Shown: positions 4,071 through 6,584 of the stretch, piece by piece
How the letters are laid out: each line of letters starts with the position of its first letter
Numbering within the stretch: position 1 is the first letter of the stretch
Assembly: GCA_025450405.1 (NCBI GenBank)
Contig: JANWHL010000284.1
Span: forward strand, 1-6,584
Direction of reading: 5' to 3'
Source: Ktedonobacterales bacterium
GTDB taxonomy: Bacteria > Chloroflexota > Ktedonobacteria > Ktedonobacterales > JADMIN01
DNA: 6,584 nt
Program-made: the position numbers and the translations under genes
The notes under the pieces: model-generated
The model's database searches: none
Seen by the model: only the letters and a program-made list of their open reading frames with translations
What the model was told of the DNA's origin: nothing

Positions 4071-5696
4071 ATGGAGGGCACCACGAGCGGCATGGAGCGG
4101 GACGGCATAGAGCGGGACGGTACCGACACGGCGGGCGCGGGCGGCGCGGCGCTGGGGGATGCGATGGCGGACCTGGAGGCCGTGGAGGCGGGCTACGACC
4201 GCCGGCCGGCGTATGACCAGCGCCTGCGCATCCGGGTGAACCTGCGCGTGAAGCATGCGGTGCAGGGCGTCGTGCGCGCCGCGCTCGGGATCCTGGGTCC
4301 GCTGGGCGACGCGCACCTGGTGCCGCGGCGGCCGTTGCGCGCGGGCGACCCGGCCGTCCGGCGCATCCTCATCATCCGCGTGGACCTGATCGGCGACCTG
4401 GTGCTCTCTCTACCCGCCGTGCGCGCCCTGCGCCGCGGGTATCCCGACGCCCGCATCGACCTGCTGGTGCTCCCCTCCTCGATGGGTGTGCTGGCGGGCG
4501 AGGCCGGCGACGTGAACTTCGTGACGTACGACCCGAACATCTGGCGCCACCCGCTCTCGCTGCTGAGTCCGAACGCCTGGCGGCGCGCGTTCGCGCTGAT
4601 CGCGCGGCTGCGTGCCGAACATTACGACCTGTGCGTCAGCGTCTCGGGCGACTGGGCCAGCGTGCTGGCGCGTGTGAGCGGCGCGCGGCGCCGCGTCGGC
4701 TATGTCGGCGAGGCGTACCCATCGTTCATGACCCACCCCGTCCCGGGCGGTCGCTACCGGATCCGCCAGCACGAGGCGGTGTACGCGCTGGCGGTGGCCC
4801 GCGCCGCCGGCGGGATCGTGGACCCCAGCGCGGAGCTGCCATCCCTGCGCGTGGCGCCGGAGGCCGCGCGCAGTGTCGGCCAGCTCTTGGCCCGCCACGG
4901 CCTCGCCGGTCCCGATGAGGTGGCGGAAACTATCGGCTCCCCTCCCACCGGCGACCCCACCGCCGCGAATGGCCGGGACCACACGAACGCCCACGCCACC
5001 GCCGACGGCCATGCCGCTATCGGCACCCCGGGCGCCGCGAACGGCCAGGCCGCTACGGATAGCCATGCCGCCGCCAACGGCCACGCCGCGCCGCTGGTGA
5101 TCCTGCATGCCGGCGCGCAGAACGGCCAGGCGAAACGCTGGCCGGCGGCCCATTGGGCGACCCTCGCCGACGAGCTGGTGGATCGGCTCGGCGCGCGCGT
5201 GGCGCTGACTGGCTCACCCGGCGACGCGCCCGTGACGGCGGCGATCCGGCGGCGCGCGCACCACCCTATCACCGACCTCGCCGGGGCGACCGCGCTCGCG
5301 GAGCTGGTGGCGCTGCTGGCCCGCGCTGATCTGGTCATCAGCGGCGATAGCGGTCCGCTCCACATCGCCTGCGCGGTGGGCACGCCGGTAGTGGGGCTCT
5401 ATGGTCCCACCGACCCGGCGATCAGCGGTCCGGTCGCGCCCGACGCCATCGTGCTGCGGCGTCCGATCTGGTGCGCCCCCTGCTACGACCCCGGCGCCAC
5501 GGCGGACTGCCGCTTCAGCAATCCCATCTGCATGAAAGACCTCGCGCCGCGGGTGGTCTTCGCGGCGGCGCGGCGCCAGCTCGCGCGCTCACGGCCCGAT
5601 CGCGCGATGGCCCGCCTCCCCATGGCCGCAATGTCCGCGAATACGGGCGCGCACCACGTGCGGCGGACCACACCCGGCGCGGGGACGCGGGGATAG
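4071..5696 (+). CDS. glycosyltransferase family 9 protein (heptosyltransferase II-like)
   Basis: GT9 enzymes are GT-B fold transferases, best known as ADP-heptose:LPS heptosyltransferases that act at the cytoplasmic face of the membrane. This protein has 541 residues; simple family members have about 350. The N-terminal Rossmann domain starts at about residue 97 with ILIIRVDLIGDLVLSLPAVR (99-118). The C-terminal nucleotide-sugar domain contains KRWPAAHWATLADEL (355-369), then SGDSGPLHIACAVGTPVVGL and YGPTDP (424-449). A cysteine set CxxC...C...CMKDL (468, 471, 480, 487) follows, as in WaaF-type enzymes. The extra length is a disordered first 90 residues, an Ala/Asn/Gly/His-rich linker at about 286-340 and a short tail. 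ATG 4071 fits the promoter spacing, but ATG 4092 or 4164 is possible because the ribosome site is weak. Heptose and LPS are unlikely in Chloroflexota, so the substrate is probably another surface glycan. It seems to be a single-gene unit. Confidence 0.92.
   Translation: MEGTTSGMERDGIERDGTDTAGAGGAALGDAMADLEAVEAGYDRRPAYDQRLRIRVNLRVKHAVQGVVRAALGILGPLGDAHLVPRRPLRAGDPAVRRILIIRVDLIGDLVLSLPAVRALRRGYPDARIDLLVLPSSMGVLAGEAGDVNFVTYDPNIWRHPLSLLSPNAWRRAFALIARLRAEHYDLCVSVSGDWASVLARVSGARRRVGYVGEAYPSFMTHPVPGGRYRIRQHEAVYALAVARAAGGIVDPSAELPSLRVAPEAARSVGQLLARHGLAGPDEVAETIGSPPTGDPTAANGRDHTNAHATADGHAAIGTPGAANGQAATDSHAAANGHAAPLVILHAGAQNGQAKRWPAAHWATLADELVDRLGARVALTGSPGDAPVTAAIRRRAHHPITDLAGATALAELVALLARADLVISGDSGPLHIACAVGTPVVGLYGPTDPAISGPVAPDAIVLRRPIWCAPCYDPGATADCRFSNPICMKDLAPRVVFAAARRQLARSRPDRAMARLPMAAMSANTGAHHVRRTTPGAGTRG
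4089..4118 (+). repeat. 15-bp in-frame tandem repeat at the start of the glycosyltransferase gene
   Basis: GGCATGGAGCGGGAC (4089-4103) is followed directly by a copy with one difference (4104-4118), encoding GMERD then GIERD. It lies in the unconserved N-terminal extension, and one candidate start codon (4092) is inside it. Confidence 0.7.
4962..5090 (+). repeat. low-complexity coding insert in the glycosyltransferase linker
   Basis: Codons for residues 298-340 give degenerate repeats around AANGR, ADGHAA, AANGQAA, DSHAA and AANGHAA, with a loose period of about 11-13 residues. DNA copies share GCC-GCG-AAC-GGC-CA patterns. The insert sits between the two GT-B domains, where a flexible linker would be tolerated, and probably grew by replication slippage. 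Confidence 0.65.
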
Positions 5697-5772
5697 GCGG
5701 TAGGGGTACGCGAGAATGGGTAGGCGAGGAGGGGTGGGGCAAGGAGGCGCCGTGAACGGCAATGGCCTTCCT

Positions 5773-5803
5773 GTCCCGTGCCCTCGAACGATGTCGACGG
5801 GAC
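5773..5803. repeat. inverted repeat abutting the -35 box of the NTPase gene
   Basis: GTCCCGT (5773-5779) and ACGGGAC (5797-5803) are exact inverted repeats with a 17-nt centre that includes TCGA twice. The right arm ends 2 bp before the -35 hexamer. It could be an activator or repressor site, or the stem of a terminator for the upstream gene; the following CTCTTGCTTTG is only weakly T-rich. Confidence 0.4.
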
Positions 5804-5805
5804 TC

Positions 5806-5834
5806 TTGCTTTGTCGCTGGAGCTCTGGTATGCT
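5806..5834 (+). promoter_or_regulatory. sigma-70-like promoter with extended -10 for the STAND NTPase gene
   Basis: TTGCTT (5806-5811), a 17-bp spacer, then TATGCT (5829-5834) preceded by TGG, so the -10 is of the extended TGn type. Transcription should begin near 5841, leaving about 42 nt to the GTG start, with GGAGG at 5872-5876. This is the best-formed promoter of the window. Confidence 0.6.
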
Positions 5835-5882
5835 GGCGCCACGGCGGTGTCCCTCGCTCGCCCGCCGCCACGGAGGTGCCCC

Positions 5883-6584
5883 GTGCCGGACCAGCTCGAT
5901 TTCCTCGACATGGCCATGGCCGAGCTTGAGCCGCCGAAGCCCCCCTTTGACATCCCGGAGCATCTGCGAACGTTCCTCGACGAGAAGGATCCTCATTTCC
6001 ACTGGTATCCCAGCCCGGCCTGGTACCGCTGGCTGCGCGCCCTCTTCCGCTTCGCCTGGCTCGGCTTCGCCGCCTACCCCTTAAGCGGGCTATGGCAGGT
6101 TGTTCAAACGTATCTCGGCGGCGGACAGATTACTCGGGATGTCGTCCAGGAAGCATTCCTGCTCACCCGGCTGATCCAACTCTGGAACGAGCAGCCCTGG
6201 GCGGCCGTGGCTGTCGGAGCCGCCGTACTCGTTGTCGTCGCCCTCGCGTTCGTGGCGGCGAAGGACCACACCCGCGAGGAGCAGGTGCTCGCACTCCGGA
6301 AGCGCATCGCCGAGTGGCAGCGGACGCATCAAATCCTCGCGCCAAGCGCAAAACCCGGCGAGGGCGCCGCCCCCGAGCCGCAGGGGCCGCCCTTCGACGA
6401 CGGCCTCCTCCCCGCGCCCGATCACTTCGTCGGCCGCGCCGACGACCTCGCCTGGGTGCTGGAGCGCCTACGGCCGGGGAGCGCCACCGCGATCACCGCG
6501 CTCGGCGGCATGGGCGGCATCGGCAAGACCGCGCTCGCCGCCGAGGCCGTGCGCGCGCTCAAGGCCGAGGGGCGCTTCCCCGAC
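5883..6584 (+). CDS. membrane-anchored NB-ARC/STAND NTPase, N-terminal part (runs off right edge)
   Basis: The first 234 residues of a longer protein are present. GTG 5883 is chosen because GGAGG lies 6 nt upstream. Residues 1-45 are acidic and Pro-rich. A Trp/Phe/Leu-rich segment at about 50-71 (WLRALFRFAWLGFAAYPLSG) is a possible first membrane segment. The clear membrane helix is at about 106-126 (WAAVAVGAAVLVVVALAFVA). A charged helix (132-149) and a Pro/Gly linker follow. The NTPase begins at about 180: FVGRADDLAWVLERL is the usual pre-P-loop segment of NB-ARC and NACHT-like proteins, and GMGGIGKT (209-216, catalytic Lys215 and Thr216) is the Walker A loop in the NB-ARC style. Walker B, the ARC subdomains and C-terminal repeats (TPR, WD40 or similar) lie outside the window. 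Related proteins act as signalling switches or NLR-like defence sensors; which applies cannot be decided here. A TPR-bearing regulator is the main alternative. Confidence 0.85.
   Translation, partial: MPDQLDFLDMAMAELEPPKPPFDIPEHLRTFLDEKDPHFHWYPSPAWYRWLRALFRFAWLGFAAYPLSGLWQVVQTYLGGGQITRDVVQEAFLLTRLIQLWNEQPWAAVAVGAAVLVVVALAFVAAKDHTREEQVLALRKRIAEWQRTHQILAPSAKPGEGAAPEPQGPPFDDGLLPAPDHFVGRADDLAWVLERLRPGSATAITALGGMGGIGKTALAAEAVRALKAEGRFPD

Noticed and set aside
3773..4216. 147-residue open frame on the plus strand between the DUF5667 and glycosyltransferase genes
   Set aside because: It covers the repeat and hairpin region, overlaps the true N-terminus of the glycosyltransferase in another frame and ends in Arg/Gly-rich sequence. 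No ribosome-binding site was seen.
4962..5090. CRISPR-like or minisatellite array
   Set aside because: The repeats are imperfect, short, in frame within the glycosyltransferase and lack regular spacers.
5697..5760. G-rich stretch as a canonical G-quadruplex
   Set aside because: Only three runs of three or more G lie close together, with loops of 10 nt or more between others, so the canonical pattern is not met.
5716..6084. Open frame starting before the STAND gene on the plus strand
   Set aside because: It crosses the promoter and ribosome-binding site of the STAND gene and is Ser/Arg/Pro-rich in the shadow of the real frame.

Overview
This is very GC-rich DNA with strong G/C preference at third codon positions. 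IspE, an ECF sigma factor paired with a DUF5667 membrane protein, a family 9 glycosyltransferase and a large NB-ARC-type NTPase together suggest a Chloroflexota bacterium, perhaps of the Thermomicrobia/Sphaerobacter type. That placement is an inference from gene content and composition; no marker RNA is present.

Layout. (i) 1-295, minus strand: the 5' part of an unrecognised gene that leaves the window and appears to change reading frame near position 110. (ii) 298-454: a short spacer with promoter-like sequences on both strands. (iii) 455-793, minus: a small XRE-type helix-turn-helix regulator, divergent from (iv) 945-1946, plus: ispE of the MEP isoprenoid pathway. The 151-bp gap between them holds a self-complementary ATTATAAT that can serve as a -10 box in both directions. 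(v) 1993-3733: an ECF sigma factor translationally coupled, by a 14-nt overlap, to a single-pass DUF5667 membrane protein that is probably its anti-sigma or sensor partner. An ECF-like AAC-N16-CGT core lies just upstream. (vi) 3734-4070: a 337-bp spacer without a convincing gene, full of degenerate direct repeats and hairpins, probably a dispersed intergenic element. (vii) 4071-5696: a GT9 (ADP-heptose:LPS heptosyltransferase-like) enzyme with a low-complexity Ala/Asn/Gly/His insert between its two Rossmann domains. (viii) 5883 to the right edge: the start of an NB-ARC/STAND NTPase, behind a good sigma-70-like promoter, with two predicted N-terminal membrane segments before the P-loop.

How the genes relate. 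The sigma factor and DUF5667 protein form one two-gene unit that probably senses envelope conditions. IspE supplies isoprenoid precursors, including carriers for cell-surface glycans, and GT9 probably adds sugars to a surface glycoconjugate. That link is thematic, since each appears to have its own promoter. The most interesting item is the truncated membrane-linked STAND protein. Its N-terminal membrane module plus NB-ARC layout is compatible with either signalling or NLR-like defence, and the missing C-terminus would decide.
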